NCBI GenBank assembly: GCA_022376515.1
Contig: WTXI01000012.1
Coordinates: forward strand, 310,001-374,000
Reading direction: 5' to 3'
DNA from: Lactifluus volemus
Lineage: Eukaryota > Basidiomycota > Agaricomycetes > Russulales > Russulaceae
DNA length: 64,000 bases
Part shown: in pieces, positions 37,117 through 48,527 of the stretch
Position numbering within the stretch: the stretch's first letter is position 1
How the letters are laid out: each line of letters begins with the position of its first letter
Notes under the pieces: model-generated
Database searches by the model: none
Told to the model about the DNA's origin: nothing
What the model saw: the letters and a program-made list of their open reading frames with translations, nothing else
Translations under genes and position numbers: made by a program

Positions 37117-38142
37117 ATGCGCTCCTTCAAGCTTTTGTCTGGTCTTAGTCTGCTTTTGGGGTCTCGCGCGTCGCACCTCGCGGCGCGCCATCCAATACCA
37201 CATGCTCTAGATGTCCGCCAGGACAGCAACGTGTGCTCGTTTATCAATGTCCAACTTGTAGGCGGGGGTTTCACTGTCCCCTTAGGTCCGAGTCAATTTC
37301 CCAGTATGAAATCCTGATCTGATCGGGTGTCTCAGATAGCTGCTTCTGTACGGATGACATACCCAGTATCGTTCATAAGGCCGCCGAGCTCAAGCCAATA
37401 ATTCCTGCTTTTGGTGGAGAAGATAAACTCGTAGAATTTTTGGATAGCGAAGTATGTGAACAAAGCCAACTTCCCTTGAACATTTACATACCTTGACCCA
37501 ACTTCAGATTATCGCCGCTTCGGCACTGTGCTCGTATCCTCCTCACTCCATTTCCTCATGTCTTGGAAGTCCTAATGCCGTTTGCGGGTTTGAGTGCGCG
37601 AATGGGTTCGTCTCAGATTCCCCATCCGGCTTCCCGTCGACGTGCGTTTGCGATGCACCCTCGATCATTTGCAACGACCAGTGCGTAGCAGCTGCATCAT
37701 GTCCCTCAAGCATTCCCCCAGACAAGAAGAAACGTTGGGTTGGTAGTGGTGTCTGTGCCGAGATGGGTCCCGAATGGGCCGCGTGTGGGGTCTTCGGTGG
37801 CAGAGACCGTGCTTGGGAGTGCATCAATACCGCAAACAATCTTGAAAGCTGTAAGTACCTTTTATCCAAATTTCGTATGCTGTCTGTGCGCAAGCAACTG
37901 ACGTATTTTGTGTTCATCTAGGTGGCGGGTGCGCGTTGCCGCTGACACCCTTTACTCCAATCGGTCAGGACTGTAGCTCTCTCCCTGGTGTTGCAGACGT
38001 TGCATGTATCATGGGTGAATGTGCCGTACGCCGTTGCCTGCCGGGATATGTGCCCGCTCACGATGGCACGCATTGCATCTCGAAGCACCGAAAGATTTCA
38101 CATTCTTCCGGAGATGAACACATCCCTTTACGTAATTATTGA
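37117..38142 (+). CDS. CPL1-like secreted cysteine-rich protein, copy B
   Basis: Predicted exons are 37117-37285, 37336-37451, 37508-37850 and 37922-38142 (282 residues), phases 1, 0, 1 as in copy A. The signal peptide is MRSFKLLSGLSLLLGSRA, then a pro-region ending LDVRQD. It carries CFCTDDIPSIV, CGFECANGF, CVCDAPSIICNDQCV, DKKKRWVGSGVCAEMGPEW, and the CPL1-like domain with DCSSLPGVADVACIMGECAV and CLPGYVPAHDGTHC. The first intron needs the weak donor GTCCGA; its position and phase are conserved. The tail is shorter than in other copies: the acidic stretch and the AYGLE segment before the final HIPL are deleted. It belongs to the MRSFK type with C, D and F. The giant inverted repeat begins about 130 bp after the stop. 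Confidence 0.82.
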
Positions 38143-38687
38143 GTGGCGGCTCCCCTGTCTGTTGGGAGCAATGCTGCCGTGACACGCAACGTGATGTGTG
38201 ACTGCCGATACCCGTTTTTTTTTTGAACCCGAGTTTGTATTCCGCAGCGCGTGCTGATACCTGTTGATAGCACAGGTAGTCAAACTACAATGTATCGACT
38301 CAATCGGCCCAGCGAAGACATACAATGTATCGACTCAGTCGGGCCAGCGGGCCCGCTAGCCACTCAGCGGACATACCATATTAGGATGACTTACATAATA
38401 TACATTAGTGTTGCTGTTCAGCAACCCTGTATTGCTGATAGAACAGAAAAACTGGTGCTGATCAGCTGATGCCATTGCTGCCAGCACTGCTGATGTCAGT
38501 GTTGCTGGTGCTGCTGGCACTGCCAATGCTGGTGTTGCCGGTGCTGCCGGCACTGCCGGCACTGCCATTGCCGAACCTCCCGGAACTGTTGATGCTACTG
38601 CCGAAGTTATAAGTGCTGCCGATGCGGCTGCCAATACGCGTGTCAATAGCAAATCTGTCCTATTGTACTTGCCATTTACTTTACAGG

Positions 38688-39640
38688 CTGCTAGCGCTGC
38701 TGCCGGTGCCGCCGGCACTGCCGTTGCCGAGCCTCCCGGAACTGCCGAAGCTACTGCCGAAGTTATAATTGCTGCCGATGCCACTGCCAATGTGCATGCC
38801 AATAGCAAATCTATCATATTGTGCTTGCCATTTACTTCACAGACTGCTAGTGCTGCTGCCAGTGCTGCCGGCACTGCCGTTGCCGAGCCGCCCGGAACTG
38901 CCGAAGCCACTGCCGAAGTTATAAGTGCTGCAGATGCCACTGCCAATGTGCATGTCAATAGCAAATCTATCATCCATTTACTTCACAGACTGCTAGCGCT
39001 GCTGCCGGTATTGCCGGCACTGCTGTTGCCGAGCCTCCCTGCCGTGCCGGTGCTACTGCCGAAGTTATAATTGCTGCCGATACTGCTGCCAATGTGCATG
39101 TCAATAGCAAGACTATGCTATTGTACTTGCCATTTACTTCACAGACTGCTAGCGCTGCTGCCGGTGCCGCCGGCACTGCCGTTGCCGAGCCTCCCGGAAC
39201 TGCCGAGGCTACTGCCGAAGTTATAATTGCTGCCGATGCCACTGCCAATGTGCATGCCAATAGCAAATCTATCATATTGTGCTTGCCATTTACTTCACAG
39301 ACTGCTAGCACTGCTGCCGATGCTGCCGGCACTGCCGTTGCCGAGCCGCCCGGAACTGCCGAAGCCACTGCCGAAGTTATAATTCCTGCCGATGCCACTG
39401 CCAATGTGCATGCCAATAGCAAATCTATCCTCTCTACATCATCACTGTACTTGCTATTTACTTCACAGACTGCTAGCGCTGCCACTGGTGCCGCCGGCAC
39501 TGCCATTGCCGAATTTCCCGGCACTGCCGAAGCCACTGCCGAAGTTATAAGTGCTGCAGATGCCACTGCCAATGTGCATGTCAATAGCAAATCTATCATC
39601 CATTTACTTCACAGACTGCTAGCACTGCTGCCAGTGCCAC
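38688..39640. repeat. ~150-bp tandem repeats in left arm (about 7 units)
   Basis: Units begin at CTGCTAGCGCTG-like words at about 38688, 38843, 38990, 39146, 39302, 39472 and 39616, giving periods of roughly 146-169 bp. Each carries GAGCCTCCCGGAACTGCC or a variant, GAAGTTATAA, and GCCAATAGCAAATCTATC. Both strands stay open because the unit is GC-rich and codon-periodic, so the long frames here are not evidence of a gene. Confidence 0.8.
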
Positions 39641-39657
39641 CGGCACTGCCGTTGCCG

Positions 39658-39818
39658 AGCCTCCCGGCAGTGCTGTTGCCGAGCCTCCCGGCAGTGCTGT
39701 TGCCGAGCCTCCCGGCAGTGCTGTTGCCGAGCCTCCCGGCAGTGCTGTTGCCGAGCCTCCCGGCAGTGCTGTTGCCGAGCCTCCCGGCAGTGCTGTTGCC
39801 AAGCCTCCCGGCAGTGCC
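39658..39818. repeat. 24-bp tandem repeat, 7 units
   Basis: Seven near-perfect units with core CCTCCCGGCAGTGCTG. The right arm counterpart (about 41255-41400) has fewer and eroded units. Confidence 0.85.
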
Positions 39819-39945
39819 GGTACCATTGCCGGCACTGCCGGTGCCATTGCCGGCACTGCCGGTGCCATTGCCGGCACTGCCAGTGCCATTGCCGGCACTG
39901 CCAGTGCCATTGCCAGCACTGCCGGTGCCATTGCCAGTGCTGCCA
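39819..39945. repeat. 21-bp tandem repeat, about 6 units
   Basis: Units of GTGCCATTGCCGGCACTGCC plus one base. The counterpart in the right arm is near 41095-41255 with many single-base gaps. Confidence 0.8.
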
Positions 39946-40305
39946 AAGTTACTGCCAATGCTGGTGCTGCTGCTACTCCTGACACCACTGTTAATACATA
40001 TGCTAATGGCAGTGGAACCAAATCTGTCCTAATCTCTATGTCACTTTGTCATTCATACCATACAACATGCTTCTCTTTTCCTTTTGGTGCTGCTAAGAGT
40101 GATGTGAAACAATAGTATATAGGCCTTCCTTACTTACTTACCTTTGTTATAGGGTAAGAATAGTGGAGTGTTGACTGAAGGCAGCTAATGCTATGTATTA
40201 TACTCCTACTACATAGTAGGAAACTATTAGATAGTTATATGTCTAAATATCAAAAGCATCTGAGTAGAGGTGTTCATAATATCATGTTTTTGGTGTTACC
40301 TGCCA

Positions 40306-40725
40306 ATAGTATTAGATCTGCAATATGTAGTATTAGTGTTAGAGTACAAATTTTATCCAGCCCTAAAGCAGCTGCACATGGACCATCAATGTATCGTGGC
40401 CATTGCTCTTTACTATGGCCTTTTTCTACTCTTTGATAGCTTATTGGGTTTCCCTCTCTTCTTCTTGGATGTTTTCTGGCATATTCTGCCCCACTTAGAT
40501 TCACATGATTCTTAAGTATACAACAGACTTAAAATTGTCATATCTGCAACATTCTTTTCCTTAGCATTTCTTATTCTTGTGCTAAGATGAGCTTACCTTT
40601 TATTCTTGTACTTGTAGCTTAGAAGACTTACTCTTGTCTTAGCTACGAAATCTCACAATTAGAGTATATGCATTAAAGTTATGGCTAAAATTTAAGTCAA
40701 ATCACTTAGATGGCCAAAACCTATC
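40306..40725. other. Single-copy loop of the giant palindrome
   Basis: This A/T-rich sequence is unlike the GC-rich arms. A minus-strand frame (40504-40274) of 76 codons reads through it, with ARKHPRRREGNPISYQRVEK and DGPCAAALGLDKICTLTL. It looks more protein-like than chance, but I do not recognise it. It may be a captured gene fragment or a remnant of a mobile-element protein. It ends inside the left arm. Confidence 0.4.
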
Positions 40726-42752
40726 AGGTGACACAAAAACATAATATTATGAACACCTTACTCAGATGCTTTTAATATTTAGACATATAACTATCTAATA
40801 GTTTCCTACTATGTAGTAGGAGTGTAATACATAGCATTAGCTGCCTTCAGTCAACACTCCACTATTCTTACCCTATAACAAAGGTAAGTAAGTAAGGAAG
40901 GCCTATATACTATTGTTTCACATCACTCTTAGCAGCACCAAAAGGAAAAGAGAAGCATGTTGTATGGTATGAATGACAAAGTGACATAGAGATTAGGACA
41001 GATTTGGTTCCACTGCCATTAGCATATGTATAACAGTGGTGTCAGGAGTAGCAGCAGCACCAGCATTGGCAGTAACTTTGGCAGCACTGGCAATGGCAGG
41101 CAGTGTGGCAATGGCACGGCAGTGCCGGCAATGGCACCGGCAGTGCCGGCAATGGCACCGGCAGTGCCGGCAATGGCACCGCAGTGCCGGCAATGGCACC
41201 GGCAGTGCCGGCATGGCACCGCAGTGCCGGCAATGGCACCGCAGTGCCGGCAATGGTACGCACTGCCGGGAGGCTGGCAACAGCACTGCCGGAGGCTCGG
41301 CAACAGCACTGCCGGAGGCTCAGCAACAGCACTGCGGAGGCTCAGCACAGCACTGCCGGAGCTCGGCAACAGCATGCGGGAGCTCGCAACGGCAGTGCCG
41401 GTGGCACTGGCAGCAGTGCTAGCAGTCTGTGAAGTAAATGGATGATAGATTTGCTATTGACATGCACATTGGCAGTGGCATCCGATCTGCAGCACTTATA
41501 ACTTCGGCAGTGGCTTCGGCAGTGCCGGGAAATTCGGCAATGGCAGTGCCGGCGGCACCAGTGGCAGCGCTAGCAGTCTGTGAAGTAAATAGCAAGTACA
41601 GTGATGATGTAGAGAGGATAGATTTGCTATTGGCATGCACATTGGCAGTGGCATCGGCAGGAATTATAACTTCGGCAGTGGCTTCGGCAGTTCCGGGCGG
41701 CTCGGCAACGGCAGTGCCGGCAGCATCGGCAGCAGTGCTAGCAGTCTGTGAAGTAAATGGCAAGCACAATATGATAGATTTGCTATTGGCATGCACATTG
41801 GCAGTGGCAGCTTTCGGCAGTAGCCTCGGCAGTTCCGGGAGGCTCGGCAACGGCAGTGCCGGCGGCACCGGCAGCAGCGCTAGCAGCCTGTAAGTAAATG
41901 GCAAGTACAATAGCATAGTTTGCTATTGACATGCACATTGGCAGCAGTATCGGCAGCAATTATAACTTCGGCAGTAGCACCGGCACGGCAGGGAGGCTCG
42001 GCAACGCAGTGCCGGCAATACCGGCAGCAGCGCTAGCAGTCTGTGAAGTAAATGGATGATAGATTTGCTATTGCATGCACATTGGCAGTGGCATCTGCAG
42101 CACTTATAACTTCGGCAGTGGCTTCGGCAGTTCCGGGCGGCTCGCAACGGCAGTGCCGGCAGCACCGGCAGCAGCACTAGCAGTCTGTGAAGTAAATGGC
42201 AAGCACAATATGATAGATTTGCTATTGGCATGCACATTGGCAGTGGCATCGGCAGCAATTATAACTTCGGCAGTAGCTTCGGCAGTTCCGGGAGGCTCGG
42301 CAACGGCAGTGCCGGCGGCACCGGCAGCAGCGCTAGCAGCCTGTAAAGTAAATGGCAAGTACAATAGGACAGATTTGCTATTGACACGCGTATTGGCAGC
42401 CGCATCGGCAGCACTTATAACTTCGGCAGTAGCATCAACAGTTCCGGGAGGTTCGGCAATGGCAGTGCCGGCAGCACCGGCAACACCGGCATTGGCAATG
42501 CCAGCAGCACCAGCAACACTGACATCAGCAGTGCTGGCAGCAATGGCATCAGCTGATCAGCACCAGTTTTTCTGTTCTATCAGCAATACAGGGTTGCTGA
42601 ACAGCAACACTAATGTATATTATGTAAGTCATCCTAATATGGTATGTCCGCTGAGTGGCTAGCGGGCCCGCTGGCCCGACTGAGTCGATACATTGTATGT
42701 CTTCGCTGGGCCGATTGAGTCGATACATTGTAGTTTGACTATGTGGATAGCA

Positions 42753-43379
42753 GACAGTTTATCTCAGATCCCCGATCTTCATATTTTCGCCGCGTTCTAC
42801 CTTTGTCACAGACTTATTACTTTGATTGATGGTCTCAGTTACTACTTACTACCTTAAGTAGTGTAACCTTCGTGTCCCTTGCACCTCAGTCTTTCCTCTT
42901 TCTGACTGAATTTCCTTTACTTCTAAGTTACTTACCATCGTCCTAGCCTCAGGATTGACTCTCGTCCAATACTGCTGCTGGTAGATGTTAATTACACAGG
43001 GGCAGAAGAAGACATTGGACACTATAGCACATCTAATGAGATAAACTTGCTGAGGTTCAAACCCATACTGTATCGGCCCCACTCTTTGGACAGACCCAGC
43101 CAATGCCCCCCAGTCCAGCTCCAAGTGTAAACAAAAACTGTAAGCAGAGCATGACAAAATCTGGTCTATGGCATTGCAAACAGCTGTAAACCCACTGCCC
43201 TGGGAGCTATTGTCAATGTGAACCCTTCTGCACCATCTCCGCTGGCAAGTCCGTTTCCGCACCTGTGGAGGCTCCGTGGTCCACTTGGGGCATCCTAGTG
43301 ACGTGTTGGTTCAAGAGCGATCCTGCATCGGTACTTTGCATAACAATGTCGGCTGGTCATTGTACCCAGCCCATGCCGC
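42753..43379. other. Displaced 3' flank of copy B and spacer
   Basis: From about 42985 the sequence aligns with the 3' flank of copy C (about 47303 onward), including GAGACATTGGACACTATA-like words and CAAACCCATACTGTATCGG. It is therefore the flank expected just after copy B. No gene is seen. Confidence 0.5.
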
Positions 43380-43565
43380 TCGTATTTTCACCAAAGGAAA
43401 TAAAAAAGTCAAAATTAACGGCCTAGACGCGACGTTAGGCACACATAACGCAGCTAAATCCAAGGCTGAAACGATAAAGGCCTCTCTTTGTAAATTTCAG
43501 CCCTGAACCTAGCTGGAGGACATGAGCGGAGTGATCACCGCACTACCATGAGCAAACAAAAACTG
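43380..43565. repeat. Cluster repeat unit 2 with hairpin
   Basis: Same block as at 35229, with GACGTTAGGCACACATAACG and GATCACCGCACTACCATGAG. Its hairpin (43464-43502) is imperfect: GGCTGAAACGATAAAG against CTTTGTAAATTTCAGCC. Confidence 0.65.
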
Positions 43566-44875
43566 CCTTACATGATGGCGTGAGATCCGATGACTCAGAC
43601 CGAAACCGTCTGTCTTTCCCTGCGACCCACTCACCTTGGCGTGTTAAAGTCGATGTAAAGTCAGCGCAGACACTCGGCGACCCCCCTCTGACGGGTTTCA
43701 TTCTCAAACCCACTCACCTGGGGGCTATTGTCGACGCGAACCCTTCCGCACCCGTGGAGGTGCCATGGTCGTCCCAGCGACGCGTCGGTTCGACAGCGAC
43801 CCTGCGTCGGTGCTTTGCATAACCACGACGGCTGGTCAGCGCGCGGTCGCGATGGAACATACAGTGCCGACGCCGATCATAGTCCGTGACTTCAATCCGT
43901 ACACGCGCAACTGCGAAGGATCAACCACAGCATTTGAATCACAACTGGAGTGAACCCACTCCGAAATGGGATTTGGATGGCTCTCATTGTGGAGAAAGCA
44001 TGCTCCCCGCGGGCTCGGTGTTCAAGGAGGACGTGCGGTCTGCATTGCGGTACGTAGAGACCGTCACTTGCAGCAAATTCCATTACGAGGGGGTCCTGAT
44101 AGACGAGGAGAGGGTTTTTGGGATTGAGAGTACGTCCGTGTCCGTTTGTCGATGTATTAAAACTACTCCGTTTTCGTGTAGACCAGCCAAAAACGATGGA
44201 CTTGGGATTTCGCCTTTCGATGTTCACATCCTAGGGTAGCTCGTTGTTACCTCGAAATGGACTCTCATTTAACGAATCCGATGAACGATCGATGTAACAA
44301 GATGAGTATATGCATTATTCCAAGCAGACTCACGCGCTGTACTGAGGACGGTCGGTGCCTGCTGCCGTACTGTGTGGTCATTTCATCGATTGTGATCTTG
44401 ACCAGCTCGAGCGCATTTACGATCAGGTTGGGAATGACGAGTATGTCTTGGGTGAGGAAACTAAAGTATGCATAGTCCCCCCTTGCCCTCGGTTATCTCG
44501 TCCTGATGGAACGTTTCGGAGTGACCGACGACGTATGTCCAGGACTATCTTGTCTTGAGCATCTTGATCTCCTGGAGAAGCGGGAGGAAAGTTTTTGCTC
44601 GGTACGAGGCTCCACGGCACCAGTCGTCGACCAACCGTTGGGTACTTCTACATACCGCTTCCGTCTCTCTCGGACACGTGGATCAGATGTTGAAGTCGGT
44701 AAAGCTTGATCTTAGGGTTCAGTTCTTGGACGTTGGCATGGCCTTGCATGAGCACGACTTTATTGCGGCTCTGACGACGTGCGTATGTTCTATTTTTCTT
44801 ATCATTTCACAGGTTTATTTTCAGCCAAGTAAAGAGGATAGGGACATGGAACTTTGACACCTGACGTTGGAAACA
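43566..44875. repeat. Unknown block, copy 1 (paired with 48528-49640)
   Basis: It shares long identical words with 48528-49640, such as CGACCCACTCACCT, CTCATTGTGGAGAAAGCATG and GACGAGTATGTCTTGGGTGA. In one frame both copies keep GHFIDCDLDQLERIYDQVG or nearly so, followed by NDEYVLGEET, which looks like once-coding sequence. Stops and small gaps interrupt every long frame. I do not recognise the family. Its travel with the CPL1-like units suggests it was co-duplicated. Confidence 0.5.
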
Positions 44876-46107
44876 CGATTACTCAGTTTCCTACTGGCCA
44901 GCCCCATCCTCTTGCCATCATTTTTATTGCCATTTCTGAAAGAGATTGTTAGTGAATTTCTCGTACTCATCACATTTCCATGGGCATGAAGCGAGTACCA
45001 GGATATGTTCTTCCTGGTGTGCTGGAAAAAGGGTGAGGTGCACTGTGTGTGTTGCTACCAGTAAGATTGTGTCAATGATCGACTTTTCCCTGCCGAAATT
45101 GGCCAAACCCAAGCTTAAATACGCATAAGCACCCGAGAGTGAACTGAAGGGCATGGTGGTAGTACTATAGTAGTGCACTGGTGGCCAATCATGGCTAAGA
45201 TATTGAAAATGACCGGGTGAGAAAAAAAGCGGCTGAATGACATGCATCGGTGTTATGTCGTTCGGGCTTAGAAGCGGATGTCTGAGTATTGGAGTGTAGA
45301 GTTTTTCACAACAGCAATTGGACGTCGCTCGTGCCTGGCTAACCGGCTCCGGGATAAGAGAAACGGCAATACGCTAGCGCAGATAATGGCTTGAGAAACA
45401 GACAAGGGCTCGCCTTTACTGCATACACCCTCTGCCGAGTGTGAAATTCACGCTACAGTATACAATGGCTGACAGAAACACGAGGGGAAGCGCGAATGAT
45501 GATTCTAGGGCCAGGGCGGGCACTCAACGAGCTAGCCAAGGGGCTAGCCCTGACTCCTGACTTGCACTACTGTGTCGTACAGTACTACTGTATACGGTAC
45601 TGTACTGTATTGTACTAGTCCATTGTCAGGCCACAGGTTCGTCAACTCCATTCAATTCAATTGACACCTGTCAGAACTTTTCTCTTTTTTTTTAAATCTT
45701 CATTTGTATACCGCAACATTTGTACAATTAACTGTGGTCTGACGATAAACCATTTCAATACAATACTCGAAAATCCTTTCTCTCGTTCCCATGACTAATT
45801 GCTTATTGCTGATCCACAAATTATAAAACGTCATACTACAGCCTGAGTACCATGACTGTAGTCGAACCCTCAGGCTGCCAGTGGATACGGTAAATGTGCC
45901 TTGCTTGGGACTTGGGAGATTCACCTCTGGCAATCTATCAAGCTGCCCAAGCATTAATTGGCAACCTGGGTCTGTCACCCAATCAACGTAACAGCGGAGT
46001 AAAACTGATGCTTCAAGCTGTCGACCCCTGCAAGACGCGGGACCCCTGCAAGACGCGGAAATTAACGGGGATACCTTAGTGGGCTAAGGGCTCCTCGGAG
46101 TCCTCGC
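44876..46107. repeat. Duplicated upstream block of copy C
   Basis: It matches the region upstream of copy B from about 35740, including GGTGAACTGAAGGGCATG and the ACATTTGTACAATT word. TACTG-type repeats lie near 45578-45615. No gene is seen. Confidence 0.55.
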
Positions 46108-46155
46108 GATGTCAAAAATGGTGTCCCTGAAAAGGGAGGGTATAAGTATATAAGG
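46108..46155 (+). promoter_or_regulatory. Conserved core promoter of copy C
   Basis: GATGTCAAAAATGGTGTCC followed by TATAAGTATATAAGG, about 80 bp upstream of the start codon, as in copies B and D. Confidence 0.6.
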
Positions 46156-46233
46156 TGGGATAATGGGGCTTGTTAGGGTCACCTCAGTTGCCCAGTCAAT
46201 TTTTTCGAGGACCTACTTCATTCGCGGTTCCGA

Positions 46234-47276
46234 ATGCGCTCGTTCAAGCTCTTCTCTGGTCTTAGTCTGCTTTTGGGGACCCTCGCGTCGCGCCAGCCAA
46301 TACCACATGCTCTAGATGTCCGCCAGGACAGCAACGTGTGCTCGTTTATCAATCTCCCAGTTTCAGGCCCAACCATCACCAGTCTGAGTCAATTTCCCAG
46401 TTTGAAATCCTGTTCTGATCGGGTGTCTCAGAGAGTATCTGCTTATGTACGGATGAGATACCCCGTGCCGTTGACTCAAACCCAGCCTTTCCGCCGTTCT
46501 TTCCGATGTTTGGTGGAAAAAATGGGCTCATAGCCGCTTTTGATGACGCCGTATGTGAACGAACCACCTTCCCTTAAGCATTTACATACCTTGACCCAAC
46601 TTCAGATTATCGCGGCTGCGGCACTGTGCTCGTACCCTCCTCACTCCATTTCCTCATGTGCTCAGGACGTTCAATTGCTTGCGGGTTTGAGTGCACGGAT
46701 GGGTTCTCACTTTCCCCACCCAACAACCCGACGACGTGCGTTTGCGAGGCACCCTTGGTCAACTGCAACGGCCAGTGCATAGCAGCTGCATCATGTCCCT
46801 CAATCGTCGTCCCAGACAAGAAGAAACGTTGGGTTGGCAGTGGTGTCTGTGCCGAGATGGGTCCTGAATGGGCTGCGTGTGGCGTCTTCGGCGGCGGAGC
46901 CCGTGCTTGGGAGTGCATCAATACCGCAAACAATCTTGAAAGCTGTAAGTACCTTTTATGCAAATTTGTATACTGTCTGTGCACAAGCAACTGACATATT
47001 TCGTGTCATCTAGGTGGCGGGTGCGCGTTGCCGCTGACACCTTTTACTCCAATGGGCCAGGACTGTAGCTCTCTCCCTGGTGTTGCAGACGTTGCATGCA
47101 TCATGGGTGAATGTGCGGTGCGCCGTTGCCTGCCGGGATATGTTCCTGCTCATGATGGCACGCATTGCATCTCGAAGCACCGAAAGATTTCACATTCTTC
47201 CGGAGATGAGGATGAAGTTGATTTGGTACCGGCAAAGGCATATGGACTCGAACACATTCCTTTACAGAATTATTGA
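46234..47276 (+). pseudogene. CPL1-like copy C, one-base frameshift in exon 3
   Basis: Exons by homology are 46234-46381, 46432-46550, 46606-46944 and 47014-47276. The signal peptide is MRSFKLFSGLSLLLGTLA; CLCTDEIP, CGFECTDGF, DKKKRWVGSGVCAEMGPEW and a complete CPL1-like domain can all be read. Exon 3 is 339 bp where 3n+1 is needed. Against copy F a single base is missing near 46662-46678, so the frame slips before CGFEC and stops at about 46782. Exons 1, 2 and 4 and all splice sites are intact, and the rest of exon 3 is open in the shifted frame. The break is therefore recent, or a sequencing error. Uncorrected, the product would lose the CPL1-like domain. Confidence 0.75.
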
Positions 47277-48264
47277 GTGGCAGCTCCCCTGCCGCTGGTA
47301 AATGTTAAATACACGGGTAGAACGAGACATTGGACACTATACCACATCTAATTAAATACTCTTGCTGAGGCTCAAACCCATACTGTATCGGACCCATTCC
47401 TTCGGACAGACCCACCCTTTTTGCTCAGTCACGCAACTGTCACACCAACTAGTAATTGAGACTCTGTTCAGTTGCTTTGCCACACCCCACCAATGCTTCC
47501 AGGAGTACGTTGATGCCCCAAACACCGGCCTGGCACCCTCTCCCACTTGTTGGAAATCAACTCCGAGCGAGATGGGAATTTCGGCCGAGGTAAATGACTC
47601 CAGATTTGGCCATTTAATATAGCACTTTACAGTACACTTTCTGCTACTTATGGGAGCTCTTCTGCCCCCTTTTAGCATACCATTTACTACTTAGAGCCCT
47701 TTCTTGAACCATCTAGAAGGCTTTATACATGTACATACACATATATACATGTCCAATCCCCCCCCCTTGGGGGATATAAAAGTTGTACCTTCTGTACATT
47801 AAAATAACAAGGCTTTTGCCTCCGGGCTCATATTCCAACACCACTTAACCGGCCCTATGTGCTGAATTTTTTCCTGCCGACATGGGCTTCCACGTCCCGC
47901 GTCACCTTGGCCACCTCAGGGGCCCTCCGCACTGCAGTACAGTATGCGGGTCTGACAGGTTCGCAGAGAACGCATCGACCAGCGTGCACGACAGGGGGAT
48001 ATGTACTCGTGTATATATACAGCGTTTCATGTGCTGGTCGTTCCCAATGTCCTATCCAACATGAATTTATTATAAAATATGTGAGGGGAGGAGACACTCA
48101 TGAGTACATTGCGCTGCCGGTGCCACATTCTACTTTGCTCGCTCTTACTCGTATTTGATAATACCCCGGATCTTACCAGACTGGTCAGAGTTGAATCAGT
48201 TGATTGGTGCTCAGCCATCATTAATGCATCATCCCTGAACTAGTTACCTATTACCCAGCCCATG
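47277..48264. other. 3' flank of copy C and spacer
   Basis: It begins with the family 3'-flank word (GGACACTATACCACATCTAA) and then unassigned sequence. A poly-C tract lies near 47759. No gene is seen. Confidence 0.45.
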
Positions 48265-48450
48265 ACGCTCGTATTTTCACCAAAAGAAATAAAAAATAAA
48301 AAATAACGGCCTAGACACGACGTTAGGCACACATAACGCAGTTAAATCCAGGCTGAAATGACAAAGGCCTTTCTTTGTAAATTTTAGCCCTGAACCTAGC
48401 TGGAGGACATGAGCGGAGTGATCACCGCACTACCATGAGCAAACAGAATC
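48265..48450. repeat. Cluster repeat unit 3 with hairpin
   Basis: Same block as 43380-43565. The hairpin at 48351-48389 has arms GGCTGAAATGACAAAG and CTTTGTAAATTTTAGCC with a few mismatches. Confidence 0.65.
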
Positions 48451-48527
48451 TGCTTACCGTGACATTAGTACCTTACGCAATGGGTCTTCCGAGTTGTCCG
48501 TTCAGGATCTCGTTCGTAGAACCGTGA

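Larger units (their letters stand above)
38273..42745. mobile_element. Giant inverted repeat, foldback-type element
   Basis: The left arm (about 38277-40305) and right arm (about 40726-42741) are near-identical reverse complements around a 420-bp loop. Termini read CAGGTAGTCAAAC and, inverted, CACATAGTCAAAC. The 7-bp word GATAGCA stands directly outside both ends (38266-38272 and 42746-42752), consistent with a target-site duplication. Arms are built mainly of internal tandem repeats, the architecture known from Drosophila Foldback elements. No transposase is visible. The element splits copy B from its normal 3' flank, which resumes near 42985 with the family word GGACACTATAGCACATCTAA. The right arm has many one-base gaps relative to the left. 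An assembly artefact is possible, but the matching flank words argue for a real insertion. Confidence 0.75.

Noticed and set aside
39094..40032. 312-codon Ala/Val-rich open frame in the palindrome arm
   Set aside because: It lies wholly in tandem repeats that are open on both strands, has no homologous domain, and its counterpart in the right arm is broken. It is best explained as a repeat artefact.
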